Positions 26,621-34,569 of a DNA stretch of 64,000 bases are shown piece by piece (position 1 is the first letter of the stretch; each line of letters opens with the position of its first letter). Made by a program: the position numbers and the translations under genes. Below the pieces are notes generated by a model that saw only the letters and a program-made list of their open reading frames with translations, was not told the origin of the DNA and ran no database searches. The stretch spans positions 481 through 64,480 of the forward strand of contig NZ_MCGQ01000016.1 of assembly GCF_002242805.1 (NCBI RefSeq), read 5' to 3'. The stretch comes from Streptomyces diastatochromogenes. GTDB lineage: Bacteria; Actinomycetota; Actinomycetes; Streptomycetales; Streptomycetaceae.

Positions 26621-27091
26621 ATGCGAAATATCATGATGTCGACGCGGCGCGTCGGACGTGCGGCCGCTCTGGCGGGCACGACCGCTCTGCTCATGGCAGG
26701 CGGAATCGCGACCGCGCTTCCGGCTTCGGCCGGCCCCAACTGCCCGGCGGGCTACCACTGCGCGTTCGCCGGGAGCATCGAGGGCAACAGCAAGCACGCC
26801 TACTTCAACAGCGACTCCGACTTCACCAACGACACGTTCGACTACGGTCCCGACTGGATGAAAGTGAACGACAACGTCGAGGCCGCCAGCAACTCCAGCA
26901 CCGGCGGCTACGAGAGCCACTACTACTACGACATCAACTACGGTGGCGGGCTGGTGTTCTGTGTGAACCCAGGCAGCTCGGTGGACTACTACCAGCTGTC
27001 GGACGACGGCGTGCCCGGCAACCACAACGGCCAGCGGGACGAGGCCAGCTCCCTCCTGCTGCGCGGCACGACCACCATCCACTGCTTCTGA
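26621..27091 (+). CDS. Secreted peptidase inhibitor I36 (SMPI-like), copy 1
   Basis: A 156-residue precursor with a signal peptide (about residues 1-37, ending ALPASAG). The mature part of about 118 residues resembles the Streptomyces metalloproteinase inhibitor fold (beta-gamma-crystallin-like): CPAGYHCAFAG, a central STGGYESHYYYDINYGGG, LVFCVNPGSSV and the ending TTTIHCF. Four cysteines permit two disulfides, as in SMPI. It should bind and block secreted metalloproteinases. This copy lacks the extra Cys pair of copies 2 and 3 and has a different signal sequence, so it is the most divergent of the three. Confidence 0.88.
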   Translation: MRNIMMSTRRVGRAAALAGTTALLMAGGIATALPASAGPNCPAGYHCAFAGSIEGNSKHAYFNSDSDFTNDTFDYGPDWMKVNDNVEAASNSSTGGYESHYYYDINYGGGLVFCVNPGSSVDYYQLSDDGVPGNHNGQRDEASSLLLRGTTTIHCF

Positions 27092-27126
27092 TCCGAACCC
27101 TTCCGATTCACAAGGGACGTATCTCC

Positions 27127-27582
27127 ATGTCATTCATCAAGCGCATCGCCATGGCCGCGGGGGCCGCGGCGCTGCTCGTCGGCGGCACCGTGGTGACCGC
27201 CGGACCCGCGTCTGCGGGGGACTACTGCTCGCCGGGGTACCACTGTGTGTTCATGGGGGCCCTCGGCTCCGAGAAGCACTCGTACTTCAACAGCGACGCC
27301 AACTTCACCGACGACAGGTTCAACGAGATCTGCGACGGCTGCACCAGCCAGATCGTGAACGACAACGTGTGGTCGGCCAGCAACTCCAGCACCGGCGGCT
27401 ACGAGAGCCACTACTACTACGACATCAACTACGGCGGCGGCCTGGTCTTCTGCGTCAACCCCGGCAGCCAGGTGAACTCGGGCCAGCTGACGGACGACGG
27501 CGTCGACGGCAACCACAACGGTCAGCGGGACGAGGCCAGCTCGCTCCTGCTGCGTCCCTCGACCACCATCCACTGCTTCTGA
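27127..27582 (+). CDS. Secreted peptidase inhibitor I36 (SMPI-like), copy 2
   Basis: A 151-residue paralogue of copy 1. The signal peptide is MSFIKRIAMAAGAAALLVGG... ending GPASAG. The mature region keeps YCSPGYHCVFMG, SNSSTGGYESHYYYDINYGG, VFCVNPGSQV and TTIHCF. An insert EICDGCTSQ adds a Cys-x2-Cys pair, giving six cysteines and probably a third disulfide. It begins 35 bases after copy 1. DNA identity with copies 1 and 3 is complete over a central 56-base block, pointing to recent duplication or gene conversion. Confidence 0.88.
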   Translation: MSFIKRIAMAAGAAALLVGGTVVTAGPASAGDYCSPGYHCVFMGALGSEKHSYFNSDANFTDDRFNEICDGCTSQIVNDNVWSASNSSTGGYESHYYYDINYGGGLVFCVNPGSQVNSGQLTDDGVDGNHNGQRDEASSLLLRPSTTIHCF

Positions 27583-27602
27583 TTCGCAAGGGACTCGTAT
27601 CC

Positions 27603-28058
27603 ATGTCATTCATCAAGCGCATCGCCATGGCCGCGGGCGCCGCGGCGCTGCTCGTCGGCGGCAGCGTGGCGACCGCCGGACCCGCGTCTGCGGGCAGCTA
27701 CTGCGCGGCGGGGTACCACTGCGTGTTCTGGAAACAACTCGGCACCGCGAAGCACTCGTACTTCAACAGCGACCCCGACTTCACCGACGACTTGTTCGAG
27801 GAGTCCTGCGGCGAGGGCTGTTACCAGAGGGTGAACGACGACGTGCGGTCGGCCAGCAACTCCAGCACCGGCGGCTACGAGAGCCACTACTACTACGACA
27901 TCAACTATGGCGGCGGGCTCGTCTTCTGCGTCAACCCCGGCAGCCAGGTCGACTCCAGTCAGCTGTCGACCGACAACGTCACCGGCAACCACATCGGCCA
28001 GTGGGACGAGGCCAGCTCGCTCCTGCTGCGCGGCACGACCACCATCCACTGCTTCTGA
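27603..28058 (+). CDS. Secreted peptidase inhibitor I36 (SMPI-like), copy 3
   Basis: A 151-residue paralogue with a signal peptide almost identical to copy 2. The mature region has YCAAGYHCVFWKQLG, the insert ESCGEGCYQ (a second version of the extra Cys pair), the shared STGGYESHYYYDINYGGG, and TTTIHCF. Differences from copy 2 cluster in the presumed reactive-site half, such as FWKQLGT against FMGALGS, suggesting different target proteases. It starts 20 bases after copy 2 and its stop overlaps the ATG of the lipoprotein gene (TGATG). Confidence 0.88.
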   Translation: MSFIKRIAMAAGAAALLVGGSVATAGPASAGSYCAAGYHCVFWKQLGTAKHSYFNSDPDFTDDLFEESCGEGCYQRVNDDVRSASNSSTGGYESHYYYDINYGGGLVFCVNPGSQVDSSQLSTDNVTGNHIGQWDEASSLLLRGTTTIHCF

Positions 28059-29026
28059 TGTTTCCGAAGCACCACGATCGTGACCGGCCCGGCGACCACA
28101 AGGGTGCGCCGGGCACCGGCCGGGCCGCGCTCGTACTGACCCTGGTGCTGGCCGCCGTCGGCGCGGCCGGCTGCGCGGGGACCGCCTCCCCCACGACCGC
28201 GAAGCCACCGAAGACCCACACCGAGGCGCAGCTGTCCGCCCTGCACCGGCGGCCTCCCGTCACCCGGCTTCTGTTCACCCCGGACGCCGAAAGCGCCGAG
28301 GCCCAGCGGAAGTCCGCCATCGACTGCATGGCCAGGAGCGGCTATCACTACGCTCCCGCGACGGTGGAGAAGTCGTCGGACGACGCCGATCAGCTGCCGC
28401 AGACGTTCGGCCTGGAGTCCGCCCCGCCACGACACGCCACCGCGCCGGCGACCCCACCGGTATCCGAGGCGCCGCCCAAGAAGGGCAGCCCGGAGAGCAC
28501 CGCGGCGTACGCGAAGGCCCTGTTCGGGGACGAGTCCAAGCGGGTCACCGCCAAGGGTGTCCGCATGCGTGTGTCCCGTCCGGGCAACGGCTGTCTGGCG
28601 GACGCCGAGAAACGCCTGCTCGGCGACGGACGCATGCGATGGCTACAGGTGCGGATCATGCTCTTCGAGGCGCAGGATCAGAGCCGCAGGGACGTGGAGA
28701 AGGACACCGCGTTCCGGGTCGCGACCCGGCGTTGGCGGCAGTGCATGAAGCAGACGGGGTTCACGGCGGAGGATCCCGTACGACTCCTCGGGTCCCTGCG
28801 CACGGAACAGGCGCGGCTCGCCAGTCCCGCCGTGCCCGCGGACCTGCGTTGCAAGGCGGAGACGGGGTACCTGACCACGGCGTACACCCGGCTTGCCGCC
28901 GTACAGCAGCGGTGGCTGGACAAGCACCCTGACGTCGCGAGGGACTTCACGTCGCTGCTGGCTCGCCAGCAGAAGGCGGCGCGCGAAGTACTCGGGAAGG
29001 GCAGCGCCGATACCGTCCGGCGGTGA
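28058..29026 (+). CDS. Hypothetical lipoprotein coupled to the inhibitor genes
   Basis: A 322-residue protein. A hydrophobic stretch (residues about 22-38) ends in the lipobox-like AAGC, with Cys near 39, so it is probably a surface lipoprotein. A Thr/Pro-rich linker follows, then a mostly helical domain with scattered Cys (AIDCMARSGYHY, NGCLADAEKRLLG, WRQCMKQTGF, DLRCKAETGY) that may form disulfides. The four-Cys pattern and helical spacing recall secreted Streptomyces proteins of unknown function. The ATG overlaps the stop of copy 3, so it is translationally coupled to the inhibitors. Confidence 0.78.
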   Translation: MFPKHHDRDRPGDHKGAPGTGRAALVLTLVLAAVGAAGCAGTASPTTAKPPKTHTEAQLSALHRRPPVTRLLFTPDAESAEAQRKSAIDCMARSGYHYAPATVEKSSDDADQLPQTFGLESAPPRHATAPATPPVSEAPPKKGSPESTAAYAKALFGDESKRVTAKGVRMRVSRPGNGCLADAEKRLLGDGRMRWLQVRIMLFEAQDQSRRDVEKDTAFRVATRRWRQCMKQTGFTAEDPVRLLGSLRTEQARLASPAVPADLRCKAETGYLTTAYTRLAAVQQRWLDKHPDVARDFTSLLARQQKAAREVLGKGSADTVRR

Positions 29027-29313
29027 AATCAAGCAAACCTCCCGGATTCGGGCAGGCGTTGGGGGCGCTGTGTGCCGGCGTGGCCGCTGTGGCGGCCTCG
29101 CTGGTGGGCGCGCCTCTAGAAGAGCGGCACTGGTCTGGACGGGAGCCTCAAGTGTGACGGCAGTCACTCAGCCTCACGGAGGACCTCTCCTACAGCCAGG
29201 CGTCCGGCCGGCTCTGGGGCCTGAACGAGTACACGAGCCACCGGGTGATCTTCAGCATCGACCACCGTGACCGAGAGACGCACACGGGCCCGGCCCGGCC
29301 CGCCGCCGCGTGA
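29023..29313 (+). pseudogene. Decayed secreted-protein gene
   Basis: A GTG overlapping the lipoprotein stop opens a frame that reads like a signal peptide (GFGQALGALCAGVAAVAASL), then hits TGA at 29155-29157. In the same frame after the stop, LTEDLSYSQASGRLWGLNEY and TSHRVIFSIDHRD look like genuine protein up to a stop at 29311-29313. A neighbouring frame reads GSLKCDGS across the break, so a frameshift is also likely. This is best explained as a relic. The parent family was not identified. Confidence 0.5.
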
Positions 29314-29328
29314 GGGCAGAATGGAGCC

Positions 29329-30078
29329 ATGAGCCTGTTCCGCGACGACGGCATCGTCCTGCGCACCCAGAAGCTGGGAGAAGCGGACCGGATCATCACG
29401 CTGCTCACGCGCGGGCACGGGCGGGTGCGGGCCGTGGCTCGTGGGGTGCGGCGGACCAAGTCGAAGTTCGGGGCCCGGCTGGAGCCGTTTTCCCACGTCG
29501 ACGTGCAGTTCTTCGCTCGGGGCAGTGAGCTGATCGGGCGCGGGCTGCCGCTGTGCACGCAGAGCGAGACCATCGCTCCGTACGGTGGCGGGATCGTGAC
29601 CGACTACGCCCGGTACACCGCCGGGACCGCCATGCTGGAGACCGCCGAGCGGTTCACGGACCACGAGGGCGAGCCGGCCGTGCAGCAGTACCTGCTGCTG
29701 GTGGGCGCCCTGCGCACCCTCGCCCGGGGCGAGCACGCCCCGCACCTCGTCCTCGACGCCTTCCTGCTGCGCTCGCTGGCCGTCAACGGCTACGCGCCCA
29801 GCTTCGGCGACTGTGCCAAGTGCGGGATGCCCGGTCCCAACCGCTTCTTCTCGGTGGCCGCCGGCGGCTCCGTCTGCGTCGACTGCCGGGTGCCCGGCAG
29901 CGTCGTACCCTCGCCCCAGACCCTGGTACTCCTCGGCGCGCTGCTTACGGGAGACTGGGAGACGGCGGACGCGAGCGAGGCGCGCTACGTCCGGGAGGGC
30001 AGCGGGCTGGTGTCCGCCTACCTGCACTGGCATCTGGAGCGGGGGCTGCGCTCGCTCAGGTATGTGGAAAAGACGTAG
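29329..30078 (+). CDS. recO: DNA repair protein RecO
   Basis: A 249-residue RecO. The N-terminal OB-fold part begins MSLFRDDGIVLRTQKLGEAD with TLLTRGHGRVRAVARGVRRT, a family signature. The C-terminal part has the zinc-finger cysteines CAKCGMPGP and VCVDCRVPG. RecO loads RecA on SSB-coated DNA with RecR during recombination repair. The gene is followed by uppS with an 17-base gap, a conserved actinobacterial arrangement. Confidence 0.97.
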   Translation: MSLFRDDGIVLRTQKLGEADRIITLLTRGHGRVRAVARGVRRTKSKFGARLEPFSHVDVQFFARGSELIGRGLPLCTQSETIAPYGGGIVTDYARYTAGTAMLETAERFTDHEGEPAVQQYLLLVGALRTLARGEHAPHLVLDAFLLRSLAVNGYAPSFGDCAKCGMPGPNRFFSVAAGGSVCVDCRVPGSVVPSPQTLVLLGALLTGDWETADASEARYVREGSGLVSAYLHWHLERGLRSLRYVEKT

Positions 30079-30095
30079 AGGGAGACGAGAAGCAC

Positions 30096-30944
30096 ATGGT
30101 CGTACGCGGGATCCTGGGGCGCCAGCGGCGCGAGTACAAGGCACCGGAACCGCATCCGTCCGGTGCGCGTGCGCCGAAGCTCCCCGGCGAGCTGGTCCCG
30201 AATCACGTGGCCATCGTCATGGACGGCAACGGCCGCTGGGCCAAGGAGCGCGGCCTGCCCCGCACCGAGGGCCACAAGGTCGGCGCCGAGCGGGTGCTCG
30301 ACGTCCTCCAGGGCTCCATCGAGATCGGCGTCCGCAACATCTCCCTGTACGCCTTCTCCACCGAGAACTGGAAGCGCTCGCCCGACGAGGTCCGCTTCCT
30401 GATGAACTTCAACCGCGACTTCATCCGCAAGACCCGCGACCAGCTCGACGAGCTGGGCATCCGGGTGCGCTGGGTGGGCCGTATGCCCAAGCTGTGGAAG
30501 TCGGTCGCCAAGGAGCTGCAGGTCGCCCAGGAGCAGACCAAGGGCAACGACCGGCTGACCCTGTACTTCTGCATGAACTACGGCGGCCGCGCCGAGATCG
30601 CCGACGCCGCACAGGCTCTCGCCGAGGACGTGAAGGCGGGCCGCCTCGACCCGTCCAAGGTCAACGAGAAGACCCTCGCGAAGTACCTGTACTACCCGGA
30701 CATGCCGGACGTCGACCTGTTCCTGCGCCCCAGCGGTGAGCAGCGCACCTCCAACTACCTGCTCTGGCAGAGCGCCTACGCCGAGATGGTCTTCCAGGAC
30801 GTGCTGTGGCCCGACTTCGACCGCCGTGACCTGTGGCGGGCCTGCATCGAGTTCGCCTCCCGCGACCGGCGCTTCGGCGGTGCCGTCCCGAACGAGGAAC
30901 TCCTCGCCATGGAGGCCGCCATGAAGGGCGAGTCCACCTCCTAG
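30096..30944 (+). CDS. uppS: Isoprenyl transferase (cis-prenyltransferase, UppS)
   Basis: A 282-residue enzyme that condenses isopentenyl diphosphate units to make the polyprenyl diphosphate carrier for cell-wall synthesis. The catalytic region VAIVMDGNGRWAKERGLPR contains the essential Asp, FSTENWKRS is the conserved ENW motif, and LFLRPSGEQRTSNYLLWQ binds diphosphate. The ATG has a GGGAG site. It lies directly downstream of recO and probably shares its transcript. Confidence 0.97.
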   Translation: MVVRGILGRQRREYKAPEPHPSGARAPKLPGELVPNHVAIVMDGNGRWAKERGLPRTEGHKVGAERVLDVLQGSIEIGVRNISLYAFSTENWKRSPDEVRFLMNFNRDFIRKTRDQLDELGIRVRWVGRMPKLWKSVAKELQVAQEQTKGNDRLTLYFCMNYGGRAEIADAAQALAEDVKAGRLDPSKVNEKTLAKYLYYPDMPDVDLFLRPSGEQRTSNYLLWQSAYAEMVFQDVLWPDFDRRDLWRACIEFASRDRRFGGAVPNEELLAMEAAMKGESTS

Positions 30945-30984
30945 CCATCGGTGGTTCACGCGGGCCGCCGAGGATGCGGGTCTC

Positions 30985-32310
30985 ATGAGACGTCTCACGC
31001 CTGTACTCGCCCTCGGCGCCCTGCTGCTCACCGCGCTGCCGGCGCACGCCGCCGACGGTCCCGCCCACCGGGACTCCTACGGCACCAAGGCGCCCTACTC
31101 GCCCGGGCAGAACCCGCGCACCTACCAGCGGCCCCCGGCCGGCTACACCCCCGTCTTCACCGAGAACGTCTCCCGGCACGGCTCGCGCACAGCCACCGAC
31201 AGCGAGGACGGGGACCTGATCCTCGCCCTGTGGGACAAGGCCGAGACGGAAGGCCAACTGACCCGCAGGGGCGAGGAGTTCGGGCCGACGGTCCGCGCCC
31301 TGCAGGCCGCCATGGCGAAGGTCGGCTACGGCAACCTCAGCGGACGCGGCAAGCAGGAGCTGAAGGACACGGCCGTACGCCTGCAGCAGCGGCTGCCCTC
31401 CCTGTTCGGGACCATCGCCGCGAACGGCGAGAAGATCGACGTGGTCAGCTCCGGCCAGGGGCGGGCCGTCGACAGCGGCAACGTGTTCGCGGGCGCCCTC
31501 GCCGACACCGACCCGGCGCTGAAGCCGCTGATCGGGCCCACCCGCACCGACAAGGACCTGCTGTACTTCCACAAGGCGGCGGGCGGTGCCGCCTACCGCG
31601 ACTACATCGCGCACGACCAGCGCCTCGCGGACACCCTGAAGTCGATCACCGACCAGCCCCGGACGCACGAGGCCGCCCACAGCGTCCTGCGCAGGATCTT
31701 CAAGGACGCCTTCGTCGACCAGATCGCCGACCAGGTCCCGGCCGCCCAGGCCGTCTACAACCTGTACGCCATCGCGCCCGCGATGAGCGAGGAGAGCCCC
31801 GACGGGCAGGGCTGGGGCATGGAGCGGTACATCTCCCGCTCCGACGCGGCCTGGTTCGGGTACCTGAGCGACGCCGAGGACTTCTACGAGAAGGGTCCCG
31901 GCTTCGCCGACAGCGACATCACCTACAAGATGGCCGGCGTCCTCCTGGACGACTTCTTCCAGCAGGTGGAGGCCAAGCGGGACGGCACCAGCGACCTCGG
32001 TGCCGAACTCCGCTTCACCCACGCCGAGGAGATCATCCCGCTGGCCGCGCTGATGGACCTGCCCGGCAGCACGAAGCCGGCGACGCCGGGGGAGCCGTAC
32101 ACGTACGCCGACAATCCCTGGCGGGGAGCCTCGGTGTCCCCGCTGGGCGCCAACATCCAGTGGGACGTCTTCCAGAACGGCAACCGCTACCTGGTCCGCA
32201 TGCTCTACAACGAGCAGGAGACACCGTTCAGGGCGGGCTGCCGTCCGATCGCGAAGGGCAGTGCGTTCTACGACGTGGATGAGTTGGAGCGCTGCTTCGG
32301 ACGAGCCTGA
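30985..32310 (+). CDS. Secreted histidine acid phosphatase (branch 2, MINPP-like)
   Basis: A 441-residue exported phosphatase with a clear signal peptide (residues 1-22, ending PAHA). The catalytic SRHGSRTA motif (RHGxR) carries the phosphorylated His. The proton donor motif is HAEEIIPLAAL, where HAE replaces the classical HD, as in multiple inositol polyphosphate phosphatases. The enzyme may release phosphate from phytate or other esters outside the cell. Two Cys near the C terminus (AGCRP, ERCFG) could form a disulfide. It starts 41 bases after uppS, but without a clear strong ribosome site. Confidence 0.88.
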   Translation: MRRLTPVLALGALLLTALPAHAADGPAHRDSYGTKAPYSPGQNPRTYQRPPAGYTPVFTENVSRHGSRTATDSEDGDLILALWDKAETEGQLTRRGEEFGPTVRALQAAMAKVGYGNLSGRGKQELKDTAVRLQQRLPSLFGTIAANGEKIDVVSSGQGRAVDSGNVFAGALADTDPALKPLIGPTRTDKDLLYFHKAAGGAAYRDYIAHDQRLADTLKSITDQPRTHEAAHSVLRRIFKDAFVDQIADQVPAAQAVYNLYAIAPAMSEESPDGQGWGMERYISRSDAAWFGYLSDAEDFYEKGPGFADSDITYKMAGVLLDDFFQQVEAKRDGTSDLGAELRFTHAEEIIPLAALMDLPGSTKPATPGEPYTYADNPWRGASVSPLGANIQWDVFQNGNRYLVRMLYNEQETPFRAGCRPIAKGSAFYDVDELERCFGRA

Positions 32311-32320
32311 GCAGCAACTC

Positions 32321-32368
32321 CCAAGGGGCGCGGGGAACTGCGCGACCAGCCACGACGGACCCGCAGCC
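32321..32368. repeat. Streptomyces intergenic repeat, copy A
   Basis: The sequence contains AAGGGGCGCGGGG, GCGCGACCAGCCACGA and CCCGCAGC. The same string of blocks occurs at 48816-48890. Both copies lie between convergent gene ends (here phosphatase and zur). Similar elements are widespread at gene 3' ends in Streptomyces and may help termination. Confidence 0.65.
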
Positions 32369-32395
32369 GCCCACCGACCGCACTACCCGCGGCGC

Positions 32396-32809
32396 TCAAC
32401 GCTTGGCGGCGCACTCCGCACAGGTACCGAAGATCTCCACGGTGTGCGCCACGTTGACGTAACCGTGTTCCGCGGCGATCGCCTCGGCCCACTTCTCCAC
32501 CGCCGGGCCCTCCACCTCCACCGCCTTGCCGCAGCCGCGGCAGACGAGGTGGTGGTGGTGTTCGCCGCTGGAGCAGCGGCGGTAGACGGACTCGCCGTCG
32601 GAGGTGCGCAGGACGTCGACCTCGCCGGCGTCGGCGAGGGTCTGGAGGGTGCGGTAGACCGTGGTCAGGCCGACCGAGTCGCCCTTGTGCTTGAGCATGT
32701 CGTGCAGTTCCTGCGCGCTGCGGAACTCGTCGACCTCGTCGAGGGCCGCCGCCACGGCTGCGCGCTGCCGGGTGGAGCGGCCCTTCACAGGCGGTCCAGC
32801 GGTCGTCAC
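32396..32809 (-). CDS. zur: Zinc uptake regulator Zur (Fur family)
   Basis: A 137-residue Fur-family repressor. The winged helix (about 10-80) has STRQRAAVAAALDEVDEFRS and VGLTTVYRTLQTLADAGEVD. Metal-binding residues include EHHHHLVCRGCGKAVEV and a C-terminal CAEC pair, giving the structural zinc site. With zinc bound, Zur represses zinc-uptake genes. The GTG at 32809 has AGGAG seven bases upstream; an upstream ATG (32845) is less likely. It follows znuB by 60 bases on the same strand, so it may be in the znu operon. Confidence 0.95.
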   Translation of the reverse strand: MTTAGPPVKGRSTRQRAAVAAALDEVDEFRSAQELHDMLKHKGDSVGLTTVYRTLQTLADAGEVDVLRTSDGESVYRRCSSGEHHHHLVCRGCGKAVEVEGPAVEKWAEAIAAEHGYVNVAHTVEIFGTCAECAAKR

Positions 32810-32869
32810 CGTCGTCTCCTCACGTCTCGCGTCTGCCCGGGCCATTGTGCCAGCCCGGGCTGTGCGCGG

Positions 32870-33772
32870 TCAGACGCCGACCTCGTCGCCCGCCCCCCGC
32901 GTGACCGGGATCGAGCACTCGGCGGGGTCGCCGGCGGGCTGTGCCGCGGCGGCCGCGCGGGCGCGTCGGCGGGCCAGGGGGGTGGCCAGGGCGGTGAGGA
33001 CGACGAACGCTCCGATGGTCAGCAGGACGATCGTCGCACCGGGCGGAACGTCCTGGTAGAACGAGGTGACCGTGCCGCCGATGGACACGGTGACGCCGAT
33101 CGCGACGGCGATCGCGAAGGTCGCGGCGAAGCTGCGGGTGAGCTGCTGCGCGGCGGCGACCGGTACGACCATGAGCGCGGAGACCAGGATCAGGCCGACC
33201 ACCCGCATGGCGACGGTCACCGTGACCGCCGCCGTGACGGCGGTGAGCAGGTTCAGGGCGCGCACCGGCAGCCCGGTGACCCGCGCGAACTCCTCGTCCT
33301 GGCTGACCGCGAAGAGCTGGCGGCGCAGTCCCAGGGTCACGGCGACCACGAACGCGGCGAGGATCATGATCGCGGTCACGTCCGAGGGGGCGACCGTCGA
33401 CAGCGAGCCGAACAGGTATGACATCAGGTTGGCGTTGGAGCCGCCCGGCGCGATGTTGACGAACATGACGCCGCCGGCCATGCCGCCGTAGAAGAGCATC
33501 GCGAGGGCGATGTCGCCGCGTGTCTTGCCGTACCAGCGGATCAGTTCCATCAGGACCGAGCCGAGGGCGGAGACGGCCGTGGCCATCCACACCGGCGAGG
33601 CGTTCAGCAGGAAGCCGAGGCCGACGCCGGTCATCGCCACGTGCCCGATGCCGTCGCCCATCAGGGGCTGGCGGCGCTGGACGAGGTAGATGCCGATCGC
33701 GGGCGCGGTGATGCCGACCAGGACGGCCGCGATGAGCGCCCGCTGCATGAAGGCGTAGTTCAGGAGGTCCAT
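32870..33772 (-). CDS. znuB: Zinc ABC transporter permease ZnuB
   Basis: A 300-residue ABC-3 family permease with about eight hydrophobic helices. FMQRALIAAVLVGITAPAIG opens the protein and PLMGDGIGHVAMTGVGLGF is the conserved family motif. It forms the membrane channel for zinc uptake with ZnuC and ZnuA. The ATG at 33772 overlaps the znuC stop. The C-terminal tail after about residue 275 is Ala/Arg-rich, probably cytoplasmic. Confidence 0.95.
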   Translation of the reverse strand: MDLLNYAFMQRALIAAVLVGITAPAIGIYLVQRRQPLMGDGIGHVAMTGVGLGFLLNASPVWMATAVSALGSVLMELIRWYGKTRGDIALAMLFYGGMAGGVMFVNIAPGGSNANLMSYLFGSLSTVAPSDVTAIMILAAFVVAVTLGLRRQLFAVSQDEEFARVTGLPVRALNLLTAVTAAVTVTVAMRVVGLILVSALMVVPVAAAQQLTRSFAATFAIAVAIGVTVSIGGTVTSFYQDVPPGATIVLLTIGAFVVLTALATPLARRRARAAAAAQPAGDPAECSIPVTRGAGDEVGV

Positions 33773-34569
33773 CAGCTCAGCAGTCCCGTGCGGATCGGTT
33801 CGGCGCCCGCGGGTGCGTGCGGGTGTACGTGGTCGTGGCCGGGCAGGGCGTGCTGGCCGACCGCCCGCGGGGGCGGGCCGTCGTGCAGGACGCAGCCGTC
33901 GCGCAGGACGACCGCCCGGTCGATCAGGGGCTCCAGCGGGCCCAGTTCGTGCAGGACCAGCAGGACCGTCGTACCGGCCGCGACCTGTTCGCGCAGCGTG
34001 CGGGCGAGCACCTCCTGGCTGGCCAGGTCGACGCCCGCCATCGGCTCGTCCATGATCAGCAGCTGGGGCTCGGCGACCAGGGCGCGGGCGATCAGCACCC
34101 GCTGGTGCTGGCCGCCGGAGAGCGCGGTCACCGAGTCCTTGGCGCGGTCCGCCATGCCGACCAGCTCCAGGGCGCGCTGTACGGCCGCTCGGTCCGCCTT
34201 GCGGAAGACGCCGAAGCGGGTGCGGGCCAGGCGGCCCGAGGAGACGATCTCCGTGACCGTGGCCGGGACGCCGCCCGCGGCCGTGGTGCGCTGCGGTACG
34301 TACCCCACGCGCGCCCAGTCCCGGAAGCCGCGGCGCGGGGTGCCGAACAGCTCGATCGTGCCGCCGCTGACCGGCACCTGGCCGATGATGCTGCGCACCG
34401 CCGTCGACTTGCCGGAGCCGTTCGCGCCGAGCAGCGCGACGACCTCACCGCTGCGCACGGTGAGGTCGATGCCGCGCAGGACGGGGCGCGAGCCGAGTTC
34501 CGCGGTCACACCGCGCATGGCTATGACGGGCTCGCCCACGGTGTCGTCCTCCGTCTCTGTGCCGGTCAC
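33772..34569 (-). CDS. znuC: Zinc ABC transporter ATP-binding protein ZnuC
   Basis: A 265-residue ATPase. Walker A is GANGSGKST, the Q loop lies in RVGYVPQRT, the signature is LSGGQHQRVLIARAL, Walker B is LLIMDEPMAGVD, and the switch His is in LVLHELG. A His-rich end (QHALPGHDHVHPHAPAG) may bind zinc, which is frequent in ZnuC-type proteins. The GTG start overlaps the znuA stop. Confidence 0.95.
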   Translation of the reverse strand: MTGTETEDDTVGEPVIAMRGVTAELGSRPVLRGIDLTVRSGEVVALLGANGSGKSTAVRSIIGQVPVSGGTIELFGTPRRGFRDWARVGYVPQRTTAAGGVPATVTEIVSSGRLARTRFGVFRKADRAAVQRALELVGMADRAKDSVTALSGGQHQRVLIARALVAEPQLLIMDEPMAGVDLASQEVLARTLREQVAAGTTVLLVLHELGPLEPLIDRAVVLRDGCVLHDGPPPRAVGQHALPGHDHVHPHAPAGAEPIRTGLLS

